Assembly (NCBI RefSeq): GCF_001238275.1
Contig: NZ_LGTB01000030.1
Span: forward strand, 1-64,000
Length of the DNA stretch: 64,000 bases
Source: Bradyrhizobium viridifuturi
GTDB taxonomy: Bacteria; Pseudomonadota; Alphaproteobacteria; Rhizobiales; Xanthobacteraceae
Reading direction: 5' to 3'
Shown: positions 51,672 through 60,590 of the stretch, in pieces
Layout: every line of letters starts with the position of its first letter
Position numbering within the stretch: the first letter of the stretch is position 1
Notes under the pieces: model-generated
Seen by the model: only the letters and a program-made list of their open reading frames with translations
Told to the model about the DNA's origin: nothing
The model's database searches: none
Program-made: the position numbers and the translations under genes

Positions 51672-52730
51672 ATGGACGTCAACGAGGAGCGTCTCAATTC
51701 ATTCATGGGAAAGATGATCGGCGATGTCGGCGCGGCGATGAACACCTCGCTGATGCTGTTGGGAGACAAGCTCGGGCTCTACAAGACTCTCGCGAAACAC
51801 GGACCGATGGACGCCGCGGCGCTCGCCAAGGCGACAGGAACAGCCGGACGTTACATCCAAGAATGGCTCTCGGCACAGGCTGCGTCCGGCTACGTCGAGT
51901 ATGACAGCGCCACCGGAAAATTCTCGATGCTGCCCGAGCAGGCACTGGCGCTTGCCGACGAGGACAGCCCGGTCTTCCTTGCCGCTGTGGGAAATGTTGT
52001 CGGCGCGACATTCCTCGACGAGCCACAAATCACCGACGCGTTCAAGACCGGCAAGGGCGTCGGCTGGAACAAGCGCAGCGAGTGCCTGTTCTGCGGCACC
52101 GCCCGCTTCTTCCGTACCAGCTACAAGCACTATCTGGTGCAGGAATGGCTACCGGCACTGGAGGGCGTTGTCGACAAACTGAAGAAGGGCGCCGTCGTCG
52201 CCGACGTCGGCTGCGGGCACGGCGTCTCGACGCGGTTGATGGCGGAAGCATTCCCGAAGTCGACCTTCTACGGCTTCGACTATCACGATGGCTCGATCCA
52301 GACGGCGCGGATCGGCGCAAGGGAGGCCGGATTGTCGGACCGCGTCCATTTCCAGGCGCACTCGGCCAAGACATTCCCCGGCAACAAATATGACCTGGTG
52401 TGCTTTTTCGATTGCCTGCACGACATGGGCGATCCGGTCGGCGCCCTCAAGCACACCCGCTCCACCCTCGCCGACGATGGCACCTGCCTGCTGATCGAGC
52501 CGTTCGCCAACGACCGGCTGGAGGACAACCTCAATCCGGTCGGGCGCATCTACTACGCCGCTTCGACCATGATCTGCACGCCGGCCTCGCTGGATCAGGA
52601 AGTCGGGCTTGCGCTCGGCGCGCAGGCCGGAGAGACGAGACTGCGCGAAGTCGCGCGTCAGGCTGGTTTCTCGCGCTTCCGCCGCGCGGCGGAAACGCCG
52701 TTCAACCTGATCCTGGAAGCTCGACCGTAA
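51672..52730 (+). CDS. SAM-dependent methyltransferase with winged-helix N-terminal domain
   Basis: This 352-residue protein starts at the ATG at 51672 (RBS GGAGG). Residues 20-95 form a small winged-helix dimerisation domain (TSLMLLGDKLGLYKTLAKHG, then AALAKATGTAGRYIQEWLSA) like that of O-methyltransferases. The class I methyltransferase domain begins near 165, with the SAM motif VVADVGCGHGVSTRLM near 177 and the acidic second motif FYGFDYHDG near 200. An odd Cys-containing insertion (ECLFCGTARFF) sits near 138-148. Substrate unknown. It converges on the second L,D-transpeptidase. Confidence 0.85.
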   Translation: MDVNEERLNSFMGKMIGDVGAAMNTSLMLLGDKLGLYKTLAKHGPMDAAALAKATGTAGRYIQEWLSAQAASGYVEYDSATGKFSMLPEQALALADEDSPVFLAAVGNVVGATFLDEPQITDAFKTGKGVGWNKRSECLFCGTARFFRTSYKHYLVQEWLPALEGVVDKLKKGAVVADVGCGHGVSTRLMAEAFPKSTFYGFDYHDGSIQTARIGAREAGLSDRVHFQAHSAKTFPGNKYDLVCFFDCLHDMGDPVGALKHTRSTLADDGTCLLIEPFANDRLEDNLNPVGRIYYAASTMICTPASLDQEVGLALGAQAGETRLREVARQAGFSRFRRAAETPFNLILEARP

Positions 52731-52742
52731 CTGCACAACGCA

Positions 52743-52773
52743 ATTGGACGGCGGCATCGCGCCGCCGTCCAAT
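52743..52773. terminator. Bidirectional terminator hairpin between convergent genes
   Basis: ATTGGACGGCGGC at 52743-52755 pairs perfectly with GCCGCCGTCCAAT at 52761-52773 around ATCGC. A 13-bp perfect stem, 12 bases after the methyltransferase stop and 45 bases after the L,D-transpeptidase stop, fits shared transcription termination. There is no long T-run, so Rho or another factor may assist. Confidence 0.75.
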
Positions 52774-52818
52774 GCTGTCAGTGCCGGCCTGATCGGCGGC
52801 TACGCCGTCAGCGCCCTG

Positions 52819-54441
52819 CTACCAGTCCTGCGATTGCCAGTAGTATTGGCCGCCGCGCCGGCGCGGATTGGCGGCTTGCGGATTGCCATACGGCGTGCCG
52901 TACTGGGTCGGCGCCTGGGGATTGCCGTATTGGGGATAGCCGTACTGGGTACCAGATTGGGGATTCCAGCTGCGCTGGGAGAAGAAGCCGAAACCATCCT
53001 CGTCCCTGCTCGCAACCGGGTAATCCTCATCCATCGGCCGTGGTGTCGGCTTGCGCGTGATGAACCCGCCCTGGGGCTGGTTGCTCAGCACGGCGACGAA
53101 CTCGGTGCGATAGTTGGTCTCGGCGCTCAACGGCTCATCCGAGATGATAATCGAGGAGCGCGGCACGGCGGTCGGCGCGATCCGGTCCAGCACATCCTGC
53201 GGGATGGTGACGCGGTCGAGCGCGTCCTTGGCGTTGTCGCCGTCGTCGATCGTCACCTCGGTCCAGCGCAGGCCGGAATCGTTGCGCGCCACCGCGGTGT
53301 AAATATGCGTGCCGATCGGCTTGTCCGGATCGCGGATGGTGACGGGAACCTCGATGCTTGAATCGAACACCTCGCCGCCGTCAGCCCATGGCTTGTGGGT
53401 GTTGCGCCGGACGTAGAGCTTCTGCGTAGCGCGGCTGATGTAGACCGAGACCGGCTCGAGCGCGAGCTTCGCCTCAGTCGCCGCCTTCTGGGCATCGGTC
53501 TTCTTGGTCTCGGCCGCCTTGGCGGCGTCCTTTGCCGCTGCCGCGGCATCGAGCTTCGGCTTGGCGTTGCCCTGGGCGGCCTCGAATTGCGTGGTCGCTT
53601 CGGCGGCCTTGGCGACGGCCTTCTGCTTCAGATCCTCGGCGCGCGCCTTGGCCTGATCGGTCTTGGCATTGGCGAGCGTCTTGTCGGCGAACGCAACGGC
53701 AGCGTCGGCACGGGCCTTGCTCTGTTGCAGTTTGCGCAGCGAGGCCGGCGTGAACAGTGCGGCTTCCTTCGTCGCGGCGACCGAAGCCTTCTTGGCCTCG
53801 TCGGCAGCCTTGGCGGCATCCGTGGCCTCCCGCGCCAGCGTCTCGGCACGCGCCGGAGCCGCCGCGATCGCCTGTGCGTTCGGCACGAACAGCGCCGGGT
53901 GGGTGAAATCGACCGGGGCCGCGTCGTTCGGCGCGATGATCACCCGCATCCCGATCCGCGTCCTGTCGAACAGCTTCTCGGCAAAGTCGTAGGGCATCCG
54001 GACGCAGCCGTGGGAGGCCGCATAGCCCGGCAGCGGCCCGCCATGCAGTGCAATGCCGTTCCAGGTGATGCGCTGCATGTTCGGCATCCAGGCATCGTCG
54101 TACATGGTCGAGTGATGGTCCTTGTCCTTCTCGACCAGCGCGAACACGCCGGCCGGCGTTTCGCGTCCCTTGACGCCGCTCGATACCGGCGCGCGGTAAA
54201 TCCAGCCGTCGGCGTCGTAGAAGGTCACCTTCTGGGCGCTGATCGACACGATCGCCATGATCGGCTCGCCCGCGGCGCGGGGCGCGGTCGCCTCGACCGT
54301 TGCCGCAGGGCGCTGCTGCTTTGCAGCGACGCCGCCGGTCAGTGACGCAAGTGTGACCATGGCCGCGAAAGTCACAAAGGCGGGAGGCCCCCAACGCCGC
54401 ATCGCTCCGGTGATTTGCGCCGTCGTCGTACGATTTTCCAT
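52819..54441 (-). CDS. Long L,D-transpeptidase with coiled-coil and degenerate second YkuD-like domain
   Basis: This 540-residue exported protein starts at the ATG at 54439-54441. An N-terminal signal or anchor spans about residues 15-42. The first catalytic domain (60-185) has ALHGGPLPGYAASHGCVRMP, with the His and Cys of an active L,D-transpeptidase near 147. Residues 205-330 are a charged Ala/Lys/Glu coiled coil. Residues 335-460 again resemble the transpeptidase beta-sandwich (VSVYISRATQKLYVRRN, then GTHIYTAVARND), but end in SSIIISDEPLSAE without the Ser-His-Gly-Cys motif, so this copy is probably non-catalytic. The C-terminal 40 residues are Tyr/Gly/Pro/Gln repeats. It likely crosslinks or anchors envelope layers. 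Confidence 0.9.
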   Translation of the reverse strand: MENRTTTAQITGAMRRWGPPAFVTFAAMVTLASLTGGVAAKQQRPAATVEATAPRAAGEPIMAIVSISAQKVTFYDADGWIYRAPVSSGVKGRETPAGVFALVEKDKDHHSTMYDDAWMPNMQRITWNGIALHGGPLPGYAASHGCVRMPYDFAEKLFDRTRIGMRVIIAPNDAAPVDFTHPALFVPNAQAIAAAPARAETLAREATDAAKAADEAKKASVAATKEAALFTPASLRKLQQSKARADAAVAFADKTLANAKTDQAKARAEDLKQKAVAKAAEATTQFEAAQGNAKPKLDAAAAAKDAAKAAETKKTDAQKAATEAKLALEPVSVYISRATQKLYVRRNTHKPWADGGEVFDSSIEVPVTIRDPDKPIGTHIYTAVARNDSGLRWTEVTIDDGDNAKDALDRVTIPQDVLDRIAPTAVPRSSIIISDEPLSAETNYRTEFVAVLSNQPQGGFITRKPTPRPMDEDYPVASRDEDGFGFFSQRSWNPQSGTQYGYPQYGNPQAPTQYGTPYGNPQAANPRRRGGQYYWQSQDW

Positions 54442-54500
54442 GCCATTCCTCGGTCGAAATGCCTGCCCGCGCTGCGCCGATCCGTACCAGATCACGATTT

Positions 54501-54536
54501 TGGATTGATTAATCCAGGGAACTATCAGCTCGTTCC
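54501..54536. promoter_or_regulatory. Two adjacent inverted repeats upstream of the long L,D-transpeptidase
   Basis: TGGATT-GATT-AATCCA at 54501-54516 is followed directly by GGAAC at 54518-54522 and GTTCC at 54532-54536. They lie 60-95 bases upstream of the start codon on the minus strand, where promoter or operator elements belong. No regulator can be assigned. Confidence 0.35.
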
Positions 54537-54604
54537 AGCAGCAAATCACTCATATATGACGGCGCATGCATGAGGAAGGGTGCCGGGAGCCAAACCTGCC
54601 TCCG

Positions 54605-55843
54605 TCATGCCGTCCGCCGTGTCTCCGGCATCACCAGCCAGATCATGAACAGCCCGAGCGCGGCGACGCTGGCGAGGCCCATGAAGGCCGTGCTGCTGCC
54701 GAGCTTGTCGCTGACATAGCCGGCCAGCACGGTGCTGAGCGACGCGCCGATGCCGACGGCGGTTCCGACGATGCCCTGCGCCAGGTTGAAATGGCCGCTG
54801 CCGAACGCGACGTCGGCCACGATCAGCGGCACCATGACACTGAAGATCGCCGCCGTGATGCCGTCGAAGATCTGCACCACGACCAGCAGATAGGGATCGC
54901 GCACCGTTGCGAACAACAGGCCGCGGATCACCAGCGAAGCGAACGCGATCAGCAGCAGTGGCCGGCGGCCCCAGGCCTGGGCCTTGCGGCCGACCGACGG
55001 CGAGCACAGCGCAACGATCGCCTGCGGCACGATGATACAGGCAGCGATCAGGACCGGCGCCCATTGGCTCGACCGCGTCGTCACCACGCCCGCCATCAGC
55101 GGCAGCATCGCGGCATTGGCGAGTTGGAACAGCATCATCGCGCCGGCGAAGATCAACAGCGGCCGCTGCCGCACCAGACTGAACACGCTGGTGGCGCGCT
55201 TGTCGGGAACCTCGCGCTTCACTTCGCCATGGGCCTGCGCGATGTCGATCTCGCGCTCGCGGATACGCGCCAGCGACAGCAGCGTCGGGATCGCCAGGAT
55301 GAAGGTGACGAGGAACACCGAGCGGCTCGACAACAGATAGCCGCAGGCGCCCATCAGCGCCGCGGCCGAGCCGCTGCCGAGCGAGGCAAACCGCGCATTG
55401 CGGCCGAGCCGCTCGCCGATCGCCCGCGGCCCGACCAGGCCCAGGCTGATCGCGGCGATCGCAGGCCCCAGCACGCAGCTTGCAAGCGCATGCAGCGTCG
55501 CGGCGAGCGTCACCACGGGAAAGATCGGCCACAGCGCGTAGGCCAGCGCGGCTGATCCGATCGCAGCCACCGCGCAGCCCGCGACAATGCGCTCCGAGCG
55601 CGCCGCATCGACGATCGCCCCGCCGGGCATCTGGCCCAGCAGGCCGATGATGCCGCCGATCGAGAGCACGAAGCCGATCTCGACCTGGGTCCATTTCTGG
55701 GTCGTCAGATAGACCGCGATGAACGGACCGAACCCGGTCTGCACGTCGGCCAGGAAGAAGATGAACCAGTCGAGCCCGCGCTGGCTTTCGCGCGACGGCC
55801 CGCTCGGCGGTTCCGGACTGGGCCGATCAGGCACCATCGACAC
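54605..55843 (-). CDS. Major facilitator superfamily transporter
   Basis: This 412-residue protein has 12 predicted helices. The frame starts with GTG at 55841-55843; ATG at 55835-55837 is an equal alternative. The N-terminal half includes GFGPFIAVYLTTQKWTQ, then GGIIGLLGQMPGGAIVDAARSER, the position of the MFS A-motif loop. The second half begins after a charged cytoplasmic linker (GEVKREVPDKRATS) near residue 215. The type resembles sugar/drug exporters of unknown substrate. It follows the PRC-barrel gene by 88 bases on the same strand and may be co-transcribed. Confidence 0.88.
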   Translation of the reverse strand: MSMVPDRPSPEPPSGPSRESQRGLDWFIFFLADVQTGFGPFIAVYLTTQKWTQVEIGFVLSIGGIIGLLGQMPGGAIVDAARSERIVAGCAVAAIGSAALAYALWPIFPVVTLAATLHALASCVLGPAIAAISLGLVGPRAIGERLGRNARFASLGSGSAAALMGACGYLLSSRSVFLVTFILAIPTLLSLARIREREIDIAQAHGEVKREVPDKRATSVFSLVRQRPLLIFAGAMMLFQLANAAMLPLMAGVVTTRSSQWAPVLIAACIIVPQAIVALCSPSVGRKAQAWGRRPLLLIAFASLVIRGLLFATVRDPYLLVVVQIFDGITAAIFSVMVPLIVADVAFGSGHFNLAQGIVGTAVGIGASLSTVLAGYVSDKLGSSTAFMGLASVAALGLFMIWLVMPETRRTA

Positions 55844-55931
55844 AATATTGGTGCTGCCGGCTGATCGCTCGTCACGATCGTCGCCAACCGTCTCGAAGGA
55901 AGAGTTCGGACGCGCGACCAGCTTTTGCCCC

Positions 55932-56477
55932 CTAATGCTCGTAGTCCCATGGATGGAGATTGCCGGCCGCGCCCAGCACGATCAGCGGCGTATCTTCCTT
56001 GTATTCAGGCGCAGCGCTCACCTGCTGCTTGTTGAGGTCCAGCGTGATGCTGTCGCTCTTGCTGGAAACGCCGGCGAACCGCAGCGCGTTCCAGTCGACC
56101 ACGATCTTGCGGCTGCCGACGCCGAGGAAGCCGCCGAAATCGATCACCGCGGCGCGCACCTTGCCGTCGCGGTCGACGATGACGTCGACGATGCGGCCCA
56201 TGTCCTCATTGGCGGAGCTGCGAACGTCACGCCCGAGAATGCCGTGCGCATCGCGCGCCCCGATCACGGTCACCGAGGGTGGCGGCGACTCCTTGGCCTG
56301 CTCCTTTGCCGCAGCGGCTGCCGGCGGTGCGGGCGTTGCTGGCGGCGCTTGAGCAGCAGGCGGCGCCTGAGCAGCCGGCGGCGCTGATGGCGACGGCGAT
56401 GCATCATCGGCGGCGCGGACACCAGCGCATGTCAGCAGCGCCGCTGCGACCAGCATGACCATGACCCTCGGACGCAT
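55932..56477 (-). CDS. Exported PRC-barrel domain protein
   Basis: This 181-residue protein starts at the ATG at 56475-56477 (RBS GGGGAGAG); the upstream frame is not protein-like. A signal peptide covers about residues 1-23 (VMVMLVAAALLTCAGVRA). A long Pro/Ala linker of repeated APPAAQ units follows, to about 58. The PRC-barrel domain occupies the rest: GILGRDVRSSANEDMGRIVDVIVDRDGKVRAAVIDFGGF near 78-118, then RKIVVDWNALRF. PRC-barrel proteins bind envelope or RNA partners; the role is unknown. It lies 51 bases after the glucosidase stop on the same strand. Confidence 0.88.
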   Translation of the reverse strand: MRPRVMVMLVAAALLTCAGVRAADDASPSPSAPPAAQAPPAAQAPPATPAPPAAAAAKEQAKESPPPSVTVIGARDAHGILGRDVRSSANEDMGRIVDVIVDRDGKVRAAVIDFGGFLGVGSRKIVVDWNALRFAGVSSKSDSITLDLNKQQVSAAPEYKEDTPLIVLGAAGNLHPWDYEH

Positions 56478-56528
56478 GTTACTCTCTCCCCACGATTTCC
56501 CTGGCGGGCGCGCGCCGCGCGACGACAC

Positions 56529-58730
56529 TCAATGCGTCAGCACGATCGACACCTGGATCTGGCCGCGCGTATGCAACACTTCGAGTGAAACCTCATCGCC
56601 GTGGCGGCGCAGCCGGAGATCGACGCTGGATGCACCGAGCCTGAGGTCGCGCAGCACCACGTCGTTGAGGAATTCCGGCAGGCACGGATCACGCAAGCGG
56701 ATCTCGCCGCGCGCGGTGTCAAACTCCAGCCCGAGCGCGGCCTCCAGCAGCGTGAACGGCGTCGCGCTCGCCCAGGCCTGCGGTGCGCAGGCCACGGGAT
56801 AGAGCACCGGGCCGCGCCGGCGCTCGCGGCGGAAGCCGCAGAACAGCTCCGGCAGCCGCCGCAGCTCCATATAGCTTGCGGCGTCGAAAAGCCCCTTGAA
56901 CAGATGTGCGACCGAGTGCTTGAGGCCGTAGCGGGCCAATCCGAGCGCAATCAGCGCATTGTCGTGCGGCCAGATCGAGCCGTCGTGATAGGACATCGGG
57001 TTGTACCGCGCTTCGCCGACGGCGACAGTGCGGATCCCCCAGCCCGAGAAGAATCTCTGGCTCATCAGATCCGCGGCGACCCGTCGCGCGCGATCTTGGC
57101 GCACCATGCCGGAAAACAAGGTCTGTCCGGCATTCGAGGTGCGCACCCTGCACGGCTGCTTGGCGCCGTCGAGCGCGACCGCATAGGTGCCGAGTTCCTC
57201 GCACCAGAAAGCCTCCTCGAACCGCGCGCGCAACCGCTCCGCCTCGGCTTCGAGCTTCAAAGCCTTGTCCGCAAGGCCGAGCGTGCGCGCCGCGCGCGCG
57301 GCAAGCTGCTTGCCGGCGAACACATAGCCCTGCACTTCCGCCAGTGCGATATTGCCCTCGGCAAGCGTTCCATCGGCATGGAAGATGGCGTCGAAGGAAT
57401 CCTTCCAACCCTGGTTCCGCAGTCCCTTTTCGGTCGCGCGCTGATACTCGACGAAGCCATCGCGATCGGGATCGCCCGGACCGTCGATCCACTGCAATCC
57501 GGCCTCGACCGCCGGCCACAGCTCGCGCAACGTCTCGACGTCGCCGGTGCGCTCCAGATAGAGCCCGGCAAGCAGCACGAACAGCGGTGTCGAATCGACG
57601 CTGCCGTAATAATGCGCGAACGGCACCTCGCGAAGCGCGGCCATCTCGCCGCCGCGCATCTCATGCAGGATCTTGCCCGGCGCGGCGTCGGCCAGCGGAT
57701 CGACCTCCTTGGCCTGGAACAGCGCGAGCCGCTTCAGCACGCCCTTGGCGATCCGCGGATCGACCCACAGCATTTGCAACGCGGTGATCAGCCCGTCGCG
57801 ACCGAATGTCGTCGAATACCAGGGAATGCCGGCATAGGGGTAACGGCCTTGCGGCGTTTCCGTCATCAGCATGTTGAGGTCGGCCATCGCCTGGCACAGC
57901 ACCTCGTTGAAAATATTGTTCGAGGTCTCGATCGAGGCCGCACCAGCCGAGGAATTGCGCATCTCGCGGCGATGCGCCAGGAGGCCGCGGAAGAACGGCA
58001 CCGGCTTCTGCATGATCGGCTTGTTGCAGGACACCGCGACGAACAGCGAGGTGACCTGCGCGGGCTCGAGCTCGAAATGATAGGTCGCGGCGTTGACCGA
58101 CAGCCGGGTCGGCCGCGGATCGAAATGCAGCGCGGTGATCCGAGTCTGCTCGTCGAGGCCGCAATATTCCAGCACCACGTCGGTCGGCCCGAGCAACTTG
58201 CTCGAACCGATGCCGCGCCGCGGCCGCCGCTCGCCGCGCACCTCGAACAGGTCGGCGAAATCATTGTCGAACAGCAGCGTGAGATCGAAGCTCGCGGCAT
58301 GCTCGCCGTGGTTCTGCAGGCCGATGCGCTGGTAGGCGGTGCCGCGCCACAGGAAGATCGAGCGCACGATGTGCAGCGTGTCCTTTTGCAAGGTCAGGCG
58401 GCCGTCGCGATAGACGTCGGAATTGGTCAGATCGACCGTCAGTGCCGAATTGTCGTCGCGCATGTTGGAGCCGAGCAGCAATGGCTGCACGTCCTCCAGC
58501 ACCATTTCCAGCCGCGCGAGGTAGCGCGTGTCGGCGTTGAACAGGCCGTCCGGCCCGCCGGCCGAGGCGCCGATATCGCCATGGCTGTCGAGCACGATGA
58601 AGGTGTCGTCATGCTTGAGCGAGCGCCGCGGCCGCGCCGCGGGCCCGGTCATGGGAATGTAGAACGGCGACTCGGCGACATGCTCAGCGGTACGAGCGGT
58701 GATGATCTGCGTAACGACGTCAGCTGCCAT
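56529..58730 (-). CDS. Amylo-alpha-1,6-glucosidase-family (glycogen-debranching-like) enzyme
   Basis: This 733-residue protein has two regions: an N-terminal beta-sandwich (about 20-240; FIVLDSHGDIGASAGGPDGLFNADTRYLARLE marks the GDE N-terminal domain) and a C-terminal (alpha/alpha)6 barrel. The barrel includes RYPYAGIPWYSTTFGRDGLITALQMLWVD near 300-328 (the catalytic-face segment), then GWKDSFDAIFHADGTLAEG near 450 and NPMSYHDGSIWPHDNALIALGL near 595. It should trim alpha-1,6 branches or related alpha-glucosides. Position after an ABC exporter and near a GT4 transferase and glycogen synthase suggests storage- or stress-glycan metabolism. Start at the ATG 58728-58730. Confidence 0.9.
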   Translation of the reverse strand: MAADVVTQIITARTAEHVAESPFYIPMTGPAARPRRSLKHDDTFIVLDSHGDIGASAGGPDGLFNADTRYLARLEMVLEDVQPLLLGSNMRDDNSALTVDLTNSDVYRDGRLTLQKDTLHIVRSIFLWRGTAYQRIGLQNHGEHAASFDLTLLFDNDFADLFEVRGERRPRRGIGSSKLLGPTDVVLEYCGLDEQTRITALHFDPRPTRLSVNAATYHFELEPAQVTSLFVAVSCNKPIMQKPVPFFRGLLAHRREMRNSSAGAASIETSNNIFNEVLCQAMADLNMLMTETPQGRYPYAGIPWYSTTFGRDGLITALQMLWVDPRIAKGVLKRLALFQAKEVDPLADAAPGKILHEMRGGEMAALREVPFAHYYGSVDSTPLFVLLAGLYLERTGDVETLRELWPAVEAGLQWIDGPGDPDRDGFVEYQRATEKGLRNQGWKDSFDAIFHADGTLAEGNIALAEVQGYVFAGKQLAARAARTLGLADKALKLEAEAERLRARFEEAFWCEELGTYAVALDGAKQPCRVRTSNAGQTLFSGMVRQDRARRVAADLMSQRFFSGWGIRTVAVGEARYNPMSYHDGSIWPHDNALIALGLARYGLKHSVAHLFKGLFDAASYMELRRLPELFCGFRRERRRGPVLYPVACAPQAWASATPFTLLEAALGLEFDTARGEIRLRDPCLPEFLNDVVLRDLRLGASSVDLRLRRHGDEVSLEVLHTRGQIQVSIVLTH

Positions 58731-58814
58731 CTGAACCTCTGGCGACCTTTCTCAGCTCGATTCCGGGCTCAACGAACGCACGGGAACGCAAGCACAGGCT
58801 TGATGACGCGGGGA

Positions 58815-60590
58815 TCAGGCCGCGCTGGTGGAGAGGCGGCCCATTTCGCGCGCCACGAGGTCGCGGTAGGGACCCCTTCCCTTCACCAGGATATCGGGCG
58901 GACCGTCCTCGACGATCCGCCCGCCTTGCAGCACGACCACGCGGTCGAAGCTGCGCAGCGTCGCGAGACGATGCGCGATCGCCACCACCGTACGCCCGCG
59001 CATCAGGCGCGACAACGCCTCGCGGATCGCCTCCTCGGATTCGGCATCGAGCGCCGCGGTGGCCTCGTCGAGCAGCAGGATCGGCGCGTCCTTCAGGAAC
59101 GCGCGCGCGATCGCAATGCGCTGGCGCTGGCCGCCCGAGACCTTGACGCCGCGATCGCCGACGATGGTGTTCATACCCTCGGGCAGGCTTTCGATGAAGT
59201 CGCAGCGCGCGGCGATCGCCGCCCGCAGCACCTCGTCGTCGGTGGCGTCCGGCCGGCCGTAGCGGATGTTCTCCAGGATCGAGCGATGGAACAGCGAGAT
59301 GTCCTGCGGCACCACCGAGATCGCCGCACGCAGGCTCTGCTGGGTGACGCGCGAGATGTCCTGGCCATCGACCGTGATGTGGCCCTGCTCGACATCGTAG
59401 AAGCGCTGCAGAAGGGTAAACAGTGTTGACTTGCCGCCGCCGGACTGGCCGACCAGGCCGACGCGCTGACCGGGCTGGATGCGCAGGCTGAAGCGCTCGA
59501 ACACCTGGAGGCCGCCGGGGTAGCGGAACGAGACGTTGTTGAAGGCGATCGCCGCGCCGCTCTTCACCAGCGCCTCGGCCTCCGGATGGTCCTTCAGCTC
59601 GTGCGGCTGCAACAGGGTCGCCAGCGCCTCGGTGAGGCGCGCGACATGCTGGGTGACGTCGACCAGCGCGACGGCGAGATCGCGGGTGGCGGACAGGATC
59701 GAGATGCCGAGCGTACACACCAGCACGACGTCGCCGGTGGTGGCCTGACCCTGCTGCCAGAGCGAGAGCGCCCAGGCCAGCATTGCGATCGTGAGGACCA
59801 CGGTCACAGCAGCGTGAACGAGGCGGAGCTTTTCGAGATATCGCAGGGAACGGCCGCGCGCGACGAGTTCCCGATTGACGGTCGCGTCGAAGCGGTCGTG
59901 CTCATAGCCGAGACCGCAGAACGCACGCACCAGCGGCAAATTGTTGATGACGTCGACCATCTCGCCGTCGACCGCGGCTGCTCTGTTGGCGAAATCGTCA
60001 TGCAGCGGCCTGCCGGCGGCGGCCATGCGGAACATCGCAACCACCATGGTTCCCGCGATCAGGATCAGCACTGCTGACATTGTCACGCTGACGGTTCCAA
60101 CCAGGGTGATCGCGGCGAAGGTGGCGATGCAGGGCGGCAACACATTCCATACGAACATGTTCTCCACCGTGAACACCGCGTTCGACGTTGCGGTGATCCG
60201 GCTGGTCAGCATGCCCGGCAGCCGATCCGTGAAATAGCTCGGCGCGTGGCCGGTGAGATGGCGGAACATGTCGCGGCGCAGGTCGCCGGTGACGCTGACG
60301 AAAGTGTAGCTCGCGGTCCAGCTCGCGATCCGCCACAGGAAGTTGTCGGCTGCGATCAGCGACATGAGCAGAGCGAATGCCAGCCATACGCCATTCGCGG
60401 CCGACGGACTGGCCGACAACGCGTCGACCAGATTCTTCACGCCGTACTGCGTGCCCACCGAACAGGCAACCGCTGCGACGACAGCCGACAAGATTACAAC
60501 ATGCGACGGAAGCCGCCGGCGCAGATAGCGCAGCACAAAGGGGAACGGACGATGCGCGTATCCTGACAGATGGTCCATGACGTCCTGCAA
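58815..60590 (-). CDS. ABC exporter (transmembrane domain fused to ATPase)
   Basis: This 591-residue half-transporter has six helices in the first 320 residues (VVILSAVVAAVACSVG, then VWLAFALLMSLIAADNFLW, and so on). The ATPase has Walker A VGQSGGGKSTLF near 385, Q-loop SVVPQDISLFHRSILENI near 432, signature VKVSGGQRQRIAIARAF near 488, Walker B LLLDEATAALD near 509, and switch His in IAHRLATL. It is of the MsbA/lipid-multidrug exporter type. It is divergent from the GT4 transferase across a 301-base gap, and the glucosidase follows on the same strand after 84 bases. It may export a glycolipid or glycan. Confidence 0.92.
   Translation of the reverse strand: MQDVMDHLSGYAHRPFPFVLRYLRRRLPSHVVILSAVVAAVACSVGTQYGVKNLVDALSASPSAANGVWLAFALLMSLIAADNFLWRIASWTASYTFVSVTGDLRRDMFRHLTGHAPSYFTDRLPGMLTSRITATSNAVFTVENMFVWNVLPPCIATFAAITLVGTVSVTMSAVLILIAGTMVVAMFRMAAAGRPLHDDFANRAAAVDGEMVDVINNLPLVRAFCGLGYEHDRFDATVNRELVARGRSLRYLEKLRLVHAAVTVVLTIAMLAWALSLWQQGQATTGDVVLVCTLGISILSATRDLAVALVDVTQHVARLTEALATLLQPHELKDHPEAEALVKSGAAIAFNNVSFRYPGGLQVFERFSLRIQPGQRVGLVGQSGGGKSTLFTLLQRFYDVEQGHITVDGQDISRVTQQSLRAAISVVPQDISLFHRSILENIRYGRPDATDDEVLRAAIAARCDFIESLPEGMNTIVGDRGVKVSGGQRQRIAIARAFLKDAPILLLDEATAALDAESEEAIREALSRLMRGRTVVAIAHRLATLRSFDRVVVLQGGRIVEDGPPDILVKGRGPYRDLVAREMGRLSTSAA

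Noticed and set aside
54518..54536. GGAAC upstream of the two-domain L,D-transpeptidase as an EcfG promoter
   Set aside because: On neither strand does CGTT follow at 16-17 bases; the GGAAC/GTTCC pair is better read as an inverted repeat.
56601..59429. Very long plus-strand frame (over 900 codons) opposite the glucosidase and ABC exporter
   Set aside because: It is the mirror of two well-supported minus-strand genes; high GC creates stop-poor antisense frames. Composition is Arg/His/Gln-rich with no domain.
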